A DNA stretch of 59,836 nt. Source: JAOZHU01 sp964632845. GTDB lineage: Archaea; Thermoproteota; Bathyarchaeia; Bathyarchaeales; Bathycorpusculaceae. A model generated the notes under the pieces. The model saw only the letters and a list, made by a program, of their open reading frames with translations. It was not told the DNA's origin and did no database searches. The stretch covers positions 1-59,836 of the forward strand of contig CAZWDU010000011.1 of assembly GCA_964632845.1 (NCBI GenBank), read 5' to 3'. The translations under genes were made by a program, and so were the position numbers. The first letter of the stretch is position 1; each line of letters begins with the position of its first letter. Of this stretch, positions 26,680 through 34,735 are shown one piece after another.

Positions 26680-27030
26680 TTAGCTTTGCACTTTTGTGGG
26701 TTCTTTCTGCTTAGGAACTTTAACTACGAGAAATCTGAAAACACCCTCTCCCACATTTCGTAGCAGATGCGGTATTCCTTTTGGGCTATCTATTAGTGTG
26801 TCTTTTTCTACTTCTTGTTTTTCGTCACCGATTTCCACGTCGCCCCTGCCTTCTAGGATGTAGAAGAAAACGTCAACTGGAGTAGTATGTTTCCTTAAAG
26901 ATTGCCCAGGCGACAGGGCCATATGAATCGCCTCCGCGTGTTCGCTATCATAGATTTTCTTTGCTTCAACTGCATGGACATTCTGAAAAGAATTCGTATC
27001 TGCAACTTTCATGATTTTCATAAACTTCAC
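26680..27030 (-). CDS. Cupin-domain protein
   Basis: Single cupin barrel of 116 aa: GQSLRKHTTPVDVFFYILEG (motif 1 with one His, most other ligands replaced) and DSPKGIPHLLRNVGEG (motif 2). Divergent from the flavodiiron gene across 200 bp that must hold both promoters. Small-molecule binding or sensing is the usual role; the ligand is unknown. Confidence 0.8.
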   Translation of the reverse strand: MKFMKIMKVADTNSFQNVHAVEAKKIYDSEHAEAIHMALSPGQSLRKHTTPVDVFFYILEGRGDVEIGDEKQEVEKDTLIDSPKGIPHLLRNVGEGVFRFLVVKVPKQKEPTKVQS

Positions 27031-27229
27031 AATCCTTTGACACCTCTATACCAAAAACGAAAATTTAGGTTTTTCCACACCATATCACCCAAAGCATATG
27101 ACTAATAGCCTAACCTACCCGGGGGTCTCTTACTTTCTAAAACTCAGAATGGAAGCTGCTAGGCAAGAAGTATTTAAGAACGCAGCAGGAACATAATCAA
27201 ATAGCCATACTTGAATGTGAAGTGGAATT

Positions 27230-28411
27230 ATGAAGGCAGTTAACTCACCCCAGATAAGGGATGGCGTATTCTATGTTGGAGTAAGAGACTGGAACAGGCG
27301 CTTATTTGACGCTTTAATTCCGTTGCCTCAAGGAACAACCTACAATGCGTACCTCATAAAAGGAAAAGAAAAAACCGCTCTAATAGACACCGTTAACCCC
27401 GGATTTGAACAAGAACTTGAAGGCAAAATCAACAATATCGCCTCAATCAGCCAAATCGACTACATAATAATGAACCATGCAGAACCCGACCACGCAGGAG
27501 CAATCCCCTACCTTCTAAAAGCAAACAGCAGAGCCAAACTGGTTACAACCAAAACAGGCGCTCAAGCAGCCCAAACCTACTTCAAAGTTCCAGAAGAAAG
27601 AATAATGACGGTAAAAGACAACGATACTCTGGAGCTCGGCGGCAAAACACTCAAGTTTATTGAGGCACCGATGCTTCACTGGCCAGAAACAATGTTCACC
27701 TACTTAATTCAAGACAAAGTCCTCTTCACCTGCGACTTCTTTGGAATGCACACCGCCTACGGCTTATACGATGATGAAATAGATGAACTGAACAGTTTTG
27801 CACAGCGATACTTTGGCGAAATAATGATGCCTTTCAGAACCTTAGGCTTGCGGGCAATGGAGAAAATCCGCAACCTCGAAGTGGAAATGATAGCGCCAAG
27901 TCACGGCCCCATTTATAAAAATCCCAAGAGGATTTTGGAGAACTATGCAGAATGGACTAAAGGCGAAACCAAGGAAAAAGTCATCATTGTCTACGTGTCT
28001 ATGTGGAAGTCAACTGAAAAAATGGTTAACCAGATCACAGAGGTTTTGCTCCAAAAAGGCATTCACGTAAGCTTACACAATCTGGCTAATGCCGATTTAG
28101 GCGAGGTCGCCAAAGACTTAGTTGACGCTCGGGCAGTTGTTTTGGGCACTCCAACAGTGCTGGGAAAGATGCATCCTCTTGCAGTCTACGCTGCTCACTT
28201 GGTTAAAGTGCTAAAGCCTCCGCTGAAGCTTGGCGTAGTCCTGACAACTTACGGGTGGGGAAGAGGCGCTTTGGCTCATGCCGTTGAACTGCTTGGCCCA
28301 ACAGGATTAGAGGTTGTTGGCACAATGGAAGTGAACGGTCCTCCAACCGACAATGACCTTGACAAGGTGAAGCATATCGGTGAAGAATTGGCAAAGAGAA
28401 TAAAAGCTTGA
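27230..28411 (+). CDS. fprA: Flavodiiron protein (A-type flavoprotein, O2/NO reductase)
   Basis: Reduces O2 to water and/or NO to N2O in anaerobes. The metallo-beta-lactamase-like half (1-250) carries the diiron ligands: NHAEPDHAG near 81-89, LHWPETMFTY near 150, CDFFGMH, and SHGPIY near 225. The C-terminal flavodoxin half (from about 255) starts VIIVYVSMWKSTEKMV, the FMN phosphate loop. 393 aa is normal length, so no rubredoxin domain is fused. Located in the redox part of the island with the YgbA-fusion gene, which also points to NO/O2 stress. Confidence 0.93.
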   Translation: MKAVNSPQIRDGVFYVGVRDWNRRLFDALIPLPQGTTYNAYLIKGKEKTALIDTVNPGFEQELEGKINNIASISQIDYIIMNHAEPDHAGAIPYLLKANSRAKLVTTKTGAQAAQTYFKVPEERIMTVKDNDTLELGGKTLKFIEAPMLHWPETMFTYLIQDKVLFTCDFFGMHTAYGLYDDEIDELNSFAQRYFGEIMMPFRTLGLRAMEKIRNLEVEMIAPSHGPIYKNPKRILENYAEWTKGETKEKVIIVYVSMWKSTEKMVNQITEVLLQKGIHVSLHNLANADLGEVAKDLVDARAVVLGTPTVLGKMHPLAVYAAHLVKVLKPPLKLGVVLTTYGWGRGALAHAVELLGPTGLEVVGTMEVNGPPTDNDLDKVKHIGEELAKRIKA

Positions 28412-28489
28412 AAAACGCTGTTTCAAAACTAAAAAATGGAAGCGATAGGAGTTTGGTGCGTTTGTTAATACGCGCTCATTGCCCTAGGT

Positions 28490-28831
28490 TTAAACATGCG
28501 GGTCGTGTATTGCCAATAGCACTAGTCGTTCAAGGCTCTTGATTCCACGCATCTCGTCTGCTGCAACGAACACCATCTGTCCGTTGCCCAGCTCAAATTT
28601 TTCTTTTCCCACCGTAAAAATGCCTTTCCCGCTTACGACATAGAAGCATGCGCCATAAGGTTCAGGATGGGATAGAATTTCTTGGCCTGTTTCGAGGCAT
28701 ATTAATGCAATAGTGAAATTTTTGGTTGCTAATACATCCTTCTTTACATCGGCCAGATCCTGTGGAATATTGAGACCACCTTTCTTCTCAGAGAACGCAG
28801 TGAGCTTCTTTAAATCAAATACTTTCGTCAT
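28490..28831 (-). CDS. Cupin-domain protein
   Basis: Second small cupin in the cluster: GQEILSHPEPYGACFYVVSG and GNGQMVFVAADEMRGIKSLE. ATG at 28831 (MTKVFD) is chosen because a strong GGAGGTGA lies about ten bases upstream; the frame extends further but unsupported. Convergent with the flavodiiron gene. Possibly a redox or metal sensor; ligand unknown. Confidence 0.8.
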   Translation of the reverse strand: MTKVFDLKKLTAFSEKKGGLNIPQDLADVKKDVLATKNFTIALICLETGQEILSHPEPYGACFYVVSGKGIFTVGKEKFELGNGQMVFVAADEMRGIKSLERLVLLAIHDPHV

Positions 28832-28947
28832 AATGTATAGGTCACCTCCTTGTTGTTTGTGCAATCAGATACAGGCTGCAAAGAAACAATTACTAATTTC
28901 TGCAGGATTTTAACCATTTTTCACACTCTTAGAACTCTGAATATACC

Positions 28948-29421
28948 TTAGGAAATGGGGAGATTTGCGATTGTTGCATTATATCCGCTTAATAGCAGCA
29001 CAGTGACTCCTAAGACTATATTTCCAATAAGCAGGAAAGCGCCAATTTCGTCTGTTTTCGGGTTTGTTCCTTTTTTCCGCACTACTAGTATTGTTCGAGC
29101 TATGGCAAATATTGTCATCAAAACCACTAAAGCATGCTTGATTGCCATTGCAAGTGAGTAAGTGTTTGATATGCTGAAGAGTCCTGTGAATTCGGAACTT
29201 CTGTTAGCTAGGAATATTCCAGTTATCCATAATCCGATAATGCTTACTATTACGATAGTGTTTAGTCGTTTTTGGATGTTTTTTGCTAATTCTTTGGTTC
29301 CCTGTTTCTTTATAGAGGGTAAAACAACGGCTCCTAGAGTGATTAAGCCGCCTATCCATACTGCAGTGAACAAATCGTGCAGAAACCTTACTAATACGGG
29401 CAATGCAATCTGCATGGTCAT
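28948..29421 (-). CDS. CopD-like four-helix membrane protein
   Basis: Four predicted membrane helices: LVRFLHDLFTAVWIGGLITL, a second at IVIVSIIGLWITGIFL, a third at ALVVLMTIFAIARTILV and a fourth at LLIGNIVLGVTVLLLSG. This arrangement fits the CopD/DUF2269 family. Its ATG overlaps the stop of the Cys-rich mini-protein, so the two are translationally coupled. Copper handling is suggested only by that partner and the family name. Confidence 0.7.
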   Translation of the reverse strand: MTMQIALPVLVRFLHDLFTAVWIGGLITLGAVVLPSIKKQGTKELAKNIQKRLNTIVIVSIIGLWITGIFLANRSSEFTGLFSISNTYSLAMAIKHALVVLMTIFAIARTILVVRKKGTNPKTDEIGAFLLIGNIVLGVTVLLLSGYNATIANLPIS

Positions 29422-29543
29422 TGTTCTCCCTCTGTGCTCTTGTTGCGTGTTAATGTTTTTTTCTGTTGCGGGGTTACCTCAGCGCAACATTCGCATCCGC
29501 TATGGCTTGAGTTTTGGTTGCAACATGTGTGCTTGTTCTCCAT
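29418..29543 (-). CDS. Cys-rich mini-protein (41 aa), probable metal binder
   Basis: Five Cys in a short N-terminal stretch: KHTCCNQNSSHSGCECCAEV (CC, then C-x-CC) with two His nearby, followed by a Lys/Thr-rich tail. ATG at 29543; TGA overlaps the CopD-like start (ATGA). Probably a small soft-metal (Cu or similar) binding protein acting with the membrane protein. Divergent from the HxlR gene, with operator-like palindromes between. Confidence 0.6.
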   Translation of the reverse strand: MENKHTCCNQNSSHSGCECCAEVTPQQKKTLTRNKSTEGEQ

Positions 29544-29564
29544 CTTGTTGGCACCTCTACCCAT

Positions 29565-29622
29565 TAGTAACTATAGGTAACTATTTAAACTAACAAGTGT
29601 ATAGTGAGTAACTAAGTTACTC
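29565..29622. promoter_or_regulatory. Operator-like repeats between the Cys-rich protein and HxlR genes
   Basis: A perfect 17-bp palindrome GAGTAACTAAGTTACTC at 29606-29622 and a tandem GTAACTA pair at 29566-29583 (AGTAACTATAGGTAACTA) share the word GTAACTA. TATTTAAAC at 29582-29590 overlaps as a TATA candidate. Likely HxlR binding sites controlling both directions. Confidence 0.6.
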
Positions 29623-29630
29623 CTGCGTCA

Positions 29631-30038
29631 GTGATTGAATTGAGTGAAAAAACATCATCTCCAAAAACATGTCCGATAGATGGAGTTATAGACATAATCA
29701 GCAGAAAATGGAGCCTCCTAGTCATCAATACATTAGGTAATTACCAACAAGCAAGATTCAAAGACATATTGAGCCATTTGAAGGAAGTAAGCCCGAAAAC
29801 TCTCTCAGAAACCCTCAAAAAACTTCACCGCGAAGGCTTGGTCAAACGTGAGTCGTATGCCGAAATACCTCCGCGTGTAGAATACTCACTTACGGAAGAA
29901 GGGATTAGTTTATGGAAAGCGATAATTCCCCTTCTAAATTGGACAGTTCAAAGGGGTACATCGCATGGAAAAATCGGTATTCCTGATACATGTAAATTGT
30001 CTAAAGAACAGCAAACCCAACTAATAAGAAAGAATTGA
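29631..30038 (+). CDS. HxlR-family transcriptional regulator
   Basis: Winged helix of the HxlR/DUF24 type: CPIDGVIDIISRKWSLLVIN, then SPKTLSETLKKLHREGLVKR and RVEYSLTEEGISLWKAI. The N-terminal Cys of CPID is the redox- or metal-responsive residue in several HxlR proteins. GTG at 29631, nine bases after a palindromic operator, suggests autoregulation and control of the divergent Cys-rich/CopD pair. Confidence 0.88.
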   Translation: MIELSEKTSSPKTCPIDGVIDIISRKWSLLVINTLGNYQQARFKDILSHLKEVSPKTLSETLKKLHREGLVKRESYAEIPPRVEYSLTEEGISLWKAIIPLLNWTVQRGTSHGKIGIPDTCKLSKEQQTQLIRKN

Positions 30039-30109
30039 TGAAGATGCCTTTTGTAATGCATTTGCAGAATACCCGGCAATGAGGGAAGATGTAATAGCGT
30101 TACGCACAC

Positions 30110-30966
30110 TTAGCCATTAGCTTTTTTTCTTTTGAATTCTTCTATTGTCTGGGGCTTCTTGCGTCCATCAAACGCGTGATGAAGTGCCAAACTCGGCGCA
30201 CGTAGGAGAAGCCTTGGACCCGAATACCGCATTACCTTCTTTGCTTTTTCTCTCATCTGAGGCTGGTAGCAGTGTACCAGGCATTTGCCGCAGGTGGATT
30301 TTTCCTCCTGGAAGGGACATTTATCCAGCCTCAGGAACGCATATGCTAAGAACTCAGAGCATTCAGCGCAGAGCTGGTTTCCTTTTGTTTTATGTTTGCC
30401 TTTGCAGTAAACGTGAACCATCTTGTCTATGGTTCTTTTCTCTCTTCGTATGCGTGGACCCTGATTCTTCAAATGGAGCGGCTCCTTATTCGTTTCACTG
30501 TTTTGGTTCAACTGGTTGGCTATTCTTCTTCCGAAATCTCTGCATCTAGACAACTCTCCATCAAATATTGGACCTGTGACCCCATGCACTCTGACAGAAA
30601 GACTTGGCGAGATCAAGGTTATCTTAGGCAGCTTTTTTCTAGGATTTTCTCCATTTTCCTCACCGCTCTATCAGGTTCTCTCACTCTGCCGGAATAGGTG
30701 CCGAAAGCAGCCACATGTTTAGCTTTCAAATCACCCTTAGCCAATCTGTCAACAAAGTTCATCATAGTCCGAGAAGGCTTTGCCATGTGATTTGGAGCGC
30801 CCAGCATTAAAGCGTCAAATCCAGTCATATCCTCCACGTCAACTTCTTTGACATCGCCAATTGAGGTTTCACCGCCCACAACATCTCTCACTCCTTCAGC
30901 TATAGTCTCAGCCGCCTGCTTCGTGTTACCATGCTTGCTGTCGTACGCAATAAAAATACTCGCCAA
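30110..30966 (-). pseudogene. Flavodoxin-YgbA fusion, split by a frameshift at an A-run
   Basis: The first 115 residues are a flavodoxin (IFIAYDSKHGNTKQAAETIA; LMLGAPNHMAKPSRTMMNFV) that would end at 30619. The expected flavodoxin C-terminus (LPKITLISPSLSVRVHGV) continues in the -1 frame after a run of six As (30633-30638 on this strand as Ts). That frame runs on without a stop into a complete YgbA-type domain: RIRREKRTIDKMVHVYCKGK, LCAECSEFLAYAFLRLDKCP, CGKCLVHCYQPQMREKAKKV. YgbA proteins belong to NO-stress regulons in bacteria. Re-reading one base at the A-run restores a single 285-residue fusion, so this may be a sequencing error, a mutation or programmed -1 slippage. Confidence 0.75.
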
Positions 30967-30980
30967 ATTTGCTCGCCAGC

Positions 30981-31232
30981 CTACTTCCTTCTCGACTCAA
31001 TTATTCCTCGACATTTGTCAGCGTACTCACAATATTCCAAGCAGGCAGCGCTCTTGTCGGGGCGTTTCCATTCTGCACCGCAATCAGGGCAGGTTGTTTG
31101 GTCTTCGTCACTCCAGATTTCCAACTGACCACCACAAACGTGGCACGCAATGTATGCAGGTTTTGGCTGCAGGAAGTCTCGCAGTCCGGGGCATGTTTGA
31201 GGGTTCTTTTCAAATGGTTTTTCAGAGCTCAA
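30981..31232 (-). CDS. Zinc-ribbon / Cys-rich protein
   Basis: 83 aa with a zinc ribbon (CHVCGGQLEIW, then TTCPDCGAEWKRPD) and a further Cys set (AACLEYCEYADKC). Overlaps the ferredoxin gene by 11 bases and lies 15 bp before the flavodoxin-YgbA gene, within an ArsR-ferredoxin-ribbon-flavodoxin operon. Role unknown; redox or metal sensing is plausible. Confidence 0.7.
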   Translation of the reverse strand: MSSEKPFEKNPQTCPGLRDFLQPKPAYIACHVCGGQLEIWSDEDQTTCPDCGAEWKRPDKSAACLEYCEYADKCRGIIESRRK

Positions 31233-31872
31233 CTATTTCTCCTCCTATTCTTACCTCATACTCTTTAACTGGAATTTGTTTGCTTGAAATTTCAATTGCC
31301 TTGTTTACTGCCCATTTCAAGCCTGTGCAGCAGGGTACTTCCATGTGAAGCACGGTCACCGATTGAATGTTGTTTTGTTTGAAGATTTCAGTCAGTTTCT
31401 GGGCGTAGGCTCTGGCATCCTCGAATTTTGGGCAACCTATTAGAACGCGTTTCCCGCCCATCAGGGCCTGGAAGTTTTTCAGTGCGACGGGTGCGCAATC
31501 AGCGGTGAGCAGCAAGTTTTCGTTTTCGAAGAATGGCGCTTTAACTGGCACAAGATTCAGTTTGACTGGCCACTGAGGCTTCTGGGCTGCTGCGCCTGCT
31601 TGCGCAGTTAATGGTTGTGCTGCGCTTGCTGCTGTCTTAAGATGATCATGTGCTTCTTTTTCACTGAAAGGTTCTGCTTCTCGTTCAGTAATGGTTATTG
31701 CACCTTGAGGACATTCCCCTAAACACGCGCCTAAACCATCACAGTATGTGTCCTTGATTATTCGCGCTTTTCCATTAACGATTTGGAGGGCGCCTTCCAC
31801 GCATTTGGGGATGCAGGAGCCACACCCATTGCAGAGATCCTCATTTATGTTTACGATTTTTCTCTTTACCAA
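31222..31872 (-). CDS. Two-cluster 4Fe-4S ferredoxin with C-terminal domain
   Basis: Two [4Fe-4S] motifs at the N-terminus: CNGCGSCIPKCVEG and CDGLGACLGECPQG. An Ala-rich linker follows, then about 110 residues (LTADCAPVALKNFQALMGGK, MEVPCCTGLKWAV). Such proteins are found widely in anaerobes next to ArsR regulators and hybrid-cluster or NO-stress genes. It is one base from the ArsR gene, so co-transcribed. Confidence 0.88.
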   Translation of the reverse strand: MVKRKIVNINEDLCNGCGSCIPKCVEGALQIVNGKARIIKDTYCDGLGACLGECPQGAITITEREAEPFSEKEAHDHLKTAASAAQPLTAQAGAAAQKPQWPVKLNLVPVKAPFFENENLLLTADCAPVALKNFQALMGGKRVLIGCPKFEDARAYAQKLTEIFKQNNIQSVTVLHMEVPCCTGLKWAVNKAIEISSKQIPVKEYEVRIGGEIVEL

Positions 31873-31873
31873 T

Positions 31874-32191
31874 TCATCTTCCTCTCAGGCATTTACCGCC
31901 CGTGGGGCAGAATTTCTCGGCATGATTTTGGACAGTAGCGAAAATCGGGCGAATGCTTTCTTCATTCACCGTGTAGATGCGCTTTTTTCCTTGCCTTTTT
32001 ACGGCTATAAGGTTGCATTCGAGCAATGGTTTAAGGTTATGAGAAACCATGCTCTGTTCTTGTCCCAAACTCGCAGCAAGCTCAGTAACGCTCATTGGTT
32101 TATTCATGAGCAACTCAAGTGCATCAAGCCTAGTCGGGTTTGCCAAATTGGTAAAGAAACGATAACAAATTTCCGTGTTTCCTTCCTTCAT
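31874..32191 (-). CDS. ArsR-family transcriptional regulator
   Basis: Winged-helix regulator: FFTNLANPTRLDALELLMNK, SVTELAASLGQEQSMVSHNL and GKKRIYTVNEESI. The C-terminus carries CPTGGKC, a possible metal or Fe-S ligand pair. ATG 32191 (MKEGNTEI) is the conventional ArsR-like N-terminus; the frame extends to 32251. It heads the ferredoxin/zinc-ribbon/flavodoxin-YgbA operon at the right edge of the island. Confidence 0.85.
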   Translation of the reverse strand: MKEGNTEICYRFFTNLANPTRLDALELLMNKPMSVTELAASLGQEQSMVSHNLKPLLECNLIAVKRQGKKRIYTVNEESIRPIFATVQNHAEKFCPTGGKCLRGR

Positions 32192-32251
32192 TCCAGTCAC
32201 GTATCCCCTATTCTCATTAATGAGATAAAATTCATATGAACAATTACTCAT

Positions 32252-32458
32252 ATAAACCTATTGGTGCACTAAGGAGCAACGAAATTTTCGAAATCTTCGA
32301 AAAAGGCGGTTGCCGCGAGATGTCACCACTGTCCGACGGAGCTAATCCCAGCGGGCCATTCATAAAGTTCGTTTGCGTTCGCGATAGAATCGGCAAGAAA
32401 AAAGGGGAAAGATTCTGCAGAGTAAACGGATTTGCTGGCGATAACACCAGTTGGTTAA
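32252..32458. other. Right end of the integrated element, no gene seen
   Basis: Contains only short accidental reading frames. Just before attR it carries TTTGCTGGCG (32431-32440), 21 bases before TTCGA, matching the spacing of the scar at 26461-26496. Confidence 0.4.
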
Positions 32459-32484
32459 GGGTTCGAATCCCTTCCCCGGCGCCA
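32459..32484 (+). repeat. attR: displaced 3' end of tRNA-Ser, second copy of the 26-bp repeat
   Basis: Identical to 7407-7432, in direct orientation, from GGGTTCGAATCCC through the acceptor strand to CCA. No GCCGGGG 5' half or anticodon arm lies upstream, so it is not a second tRNA gene. This is the scar expected when an element integrates in a tRNA and restores its 3' end on the other side. Confidence 0.85.
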
Positions 32485-32485
32485 T

Positions 32486-33052
32486 TTATTCCTGTGCTTT
32501 TTGTGCTATTTTTTTAGCCCAGTTTCTGATTACGTCCCAGTCTCGGGTGTCGTAGACTTCGGGTTCTGTTTCTTTGAAGCCAGCCGCTTCTATAACTTGC
32601 TTAAACGCGCTCATTGTTTTTTTGAAGAAGAAACCCATTTTGTTGTAATCCCAAACTCCGCCGAGCACAGTCATCGATATGGGCTGCAGCGAGTATTTAG
32701 CGGCTTTTTCTTCAAGGTATTCTCTGCGGGCTTTTTCTATCTCCTCATTTTTTCCTTCATGTTCCAGTATTGCTTGTGAACCCGAGGAAACAAAGATTGC
32801 AACTTTCTTTTTTGCAAGTTCTTTCTGGAACTTCTGCAAAAACTTTTCAGGCTCAGCGGTCCATTTGCCCATTTTCATTCCGCTGCCTACAACCACGAGG
32901 TCAAACTCTGATATGTTGTTTATTTTCTCTTTTTTTGCATCTGCCACTTTAACTTCGAATCCTTCGCCTCGGAGTACTTTGGCGATTTCTTCTGAGGTGC
33001 TTGCCGTGGCTCCGTAGCGGGTTCCATAAACAATTAATGCTTTGCTCGTTAT
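32486..33052 (-). CDS. Flavodoxin-domain protein, apparent AUA start
   Basis: HemG-like flavodoxin of about 188 aa: TSKALIVYGTRYGATASTSE is the FMN phosphate-binding loop, followed by FDLVVVGSGMKMGKW and VAIFVSSGSQ. The first conventional start is GTG at 32947, which would delete the FMN loop. The open frame reaches ATA at 33052 (ATA ACG AGC), with AGGTG six bases upstream and a TGA just before it. Initiation at AUA is therefore likely. The stop codon lies immediately beyond attR, so this is the first host gene after the element and faced tRNA-Ser before integration. Confidence 0.8.
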   Translation of the reverse strand: MTSKALIVYGTRYGATASTSEEIAKVLRGEGFEVKVADAKKEKINNISEFDLVVVGSGMKMGKWTAEPEKFLQKFQKELAKKKVAIFVSSGSQAILEHEGKNEEIEKARREYLEEKAAKYSLQPISMTVLGGVWDYNKMGFFFKKTMSAFKQVIEAAGFKETEPEVYDTRDWDVIRNWAKKIAQKAQE

Positions 33053-33175
33053 TCCTCACACCTTTGCTTTCTGTTTTTGTATAATACACGTGGCTGACGC
33101 CTTAAATAATTTCAGTGGGATTTTATCCCCCGGTTTAGTTTTGCATGTTTGCCGCAGTTCTGCCAGCGGCGATTT

Positions 33176-33514
33176 TTACATGACTCTGGCGACTGTAATC
33201 ATGTTGTTTGTGACTGCAACCGTGAGCGTCATGAGGGCTACGGCGTATCCTGATTCTAAGATGCGTTTTCCCAGATGCGAGTTGCTTTTCACCACTTCCA
33301 CGATTTTGTCTGCTTTGTAAAACAGGCATCCTGTAAGCACGACTACTGTGAGTTTTACTACGCTGAAAAGCAGAATGTTCGTTTGTGTTAATCCTGCGAA
33401 CAGAGGGTTAACTTCTACTGCGCCGAACCAGAGTGTACCTGTAACTGTGGTCACCCAATCTAAAGTGCCCATCAAAATCAGAGCAAAACCAAACAGCACT
33501 TCTTTCTTAAGCAT
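33176..33514 (-). CDS. DUF5658-like small membrane protein
   Basis: 113 aa with about four hydrophobic segments: EVLFGFALILMGTLDWVTTV, then ILLFSVVKLTVVVLTGCLFY and a C-terminal one. The 'D...T...NP' signature (LDWVTT then EVNPLF) fits DUF5658. ATG at about 33514 chosen over a GTG at 33610. Function unknown. Confidence 0.6.
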   Translation of the reverse strand: MLKKEVLFGFALILMGTLDWVTTVTGTLWFGAVEVNPLFAGLTQTNILLFSVVKLTVVVLTGCLFYKADKIVEVVKSNSHLGKRILESGYAVALMTLTVAVTNNMITVARVM

Positions 33515-33742
33515 TGTTTTTCCTCTGTTTTTTTGGCCTGTATTATACGTAGTAATGCTGGTGTCCTCAATACATGTTTTGAATGTTGATTGGTGATAAC
33601 TGATATGCACTTATACGCGAAAAATGAAACAAAAAATGCAAAAACAAGCAGGCATAACCGGAAGATTTTAGCTTTTAACGTTTAAACACGGCGTGTTTCT
33701 GTTGAACAAAAGTTTACCGCAAGTCCGCCTTTTGCAGTGCCC

Positions 33743-34735
33743 TCAGTTTTCAGCTAAACTGCACGCGACATAATGGTTAGGCGAAACCTGAATCAACTCT
33801 GGCTCTTTTTCTTCGCAGGCCTTGCTGGCATGTCGGCATCTTGTGCGGAAACGGCAGCCTGAAGGTATGTTTATGGCAGACGGTACTTCGCCTATGAGTT
33901 CGGTTTTCTTCCTTTTTGGTTCCGGTACTGGAACAGGGATAGCCTCCAGCAACGCCTGAGTGTAGGGATGAAGGGGATTGGCAAAAATCGTTTGTTTGTC
34001 GGCTAGCTCGACAATTTTTCCGAGGTACATTATGGCGATTCTGTCTGAAATGTATTTAGCTATTGCTAGGTCATGTGTGATGAACAGGTACGTGAGTCCG
34101 AAATCTTTCCTCAACTTGAGCATCAAATCGATTATTGCCGTTCTAAGTGAAACATCAATCATTGAAACTGGCTCGTCTGCGACAATAAATTCCGGTTGTA
34201 GCACAAGCGCTCTTGCCATGGCTGCGCGTTGCCTTTGGCCCCCACTCATCTGGTGAGGATACAAGTCCAAAAATTTTTCTGCCGGCGTAAGACCTACGCG
34301 TTCAAGTATCTCCACGACCCTTTTCCGCTTCTCAAGACCCTTTGCTATGTCATGAATTTCAAGCGGATGCCCCACAGCATCTCCGATTTTCATGCGAGGA
34401 TTAAATGATGCATACGGGTCTTGGAATATTATTTGCAGTTTCCTTTTCATTACCCGAAGTGCCTCATGCTCAAGCGCTGTGATTTCAACGTTGTTGAAGA
34501 AGATTTTTCCGCTCGTCGGCGGCATGAGGCTTACAACAAGTTTGCCCGTGGTTGTTTTTCCGCATCCGCTTTCTCCCGCTAACGTGAAAATTTCACCTTT
34601 CAGTACAGAAAAACTCACGTCGTCAACTGCTTTAACAAAGTGTCTTGTTCGCGCCAGCATTTTCTCCAGAAAGCTCTTCTCTACGGGAAAATACTTCTTA
34701 AGATGTTCAACTTTGAGGATTTCGTTTTGGCTCAC
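33743..34735 (-). CDS. dppF: Dipeptide/oligopeptide ABC transporter ATPase (DppF/OppF type)
   Basis: Second ATPase of a peptide importer. Walker A is GESGCGKTTTG, signature SGGQRQRAAMARAL, Walker B FIVADEPVSM; the C-terminal oligopeptide extension has Cys-rich GCRFRTRCRHASKACEE, typical of OppF/DppF. GTG at 34735 has GGAGGG upstream; the frame extends to 34834 inside dppD but that part is not family-like. The first gene of the operon, encoding the binding protein, is at 38102-39823. Confidence 0.92.
   Translation of the reverse strand: MSQNEILKVEHLKKYFPVEKSFLEKMLARTRHFVKAVDDVSFSVLKGEIFTLAGESGCGKTTTGKLVVSLMPPTSGKIFFNNVEITALEHEALRVMKRKLQIIFQDPYASFNPRMKIGDAVGHPLEIHDIAKGLEKRKRVVEILERVGLTPAEKFLDLYPHQMSGGQRQRAAMARALVLQPEFIVADEPVSMIDVSLRTAIIDLMLKLRKDFGLTYLFITHDLAIAKYISDRIAIMYLGKIVELADKQTIFANPLHPYTQALLEAIPVPVPEPKRKKTELIGEVPSAINIPSGCRFRTRCRHASKACEEKEPELIQVSPNHYVACSLAEN

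Noticed and set aside
32380..32484. A second tRNA gene ending in the same acceptor sequence
   Set aside because: No matching GCCGGGG 5' strand, D-arm or anticodon arm upstream; better read as an att scar.
32236..32517. Plus-strand reading frame running into attR
   Set aside because: It contains SWLRVRIPSPAP, the usual artefact of translating a tRNA 3' end.
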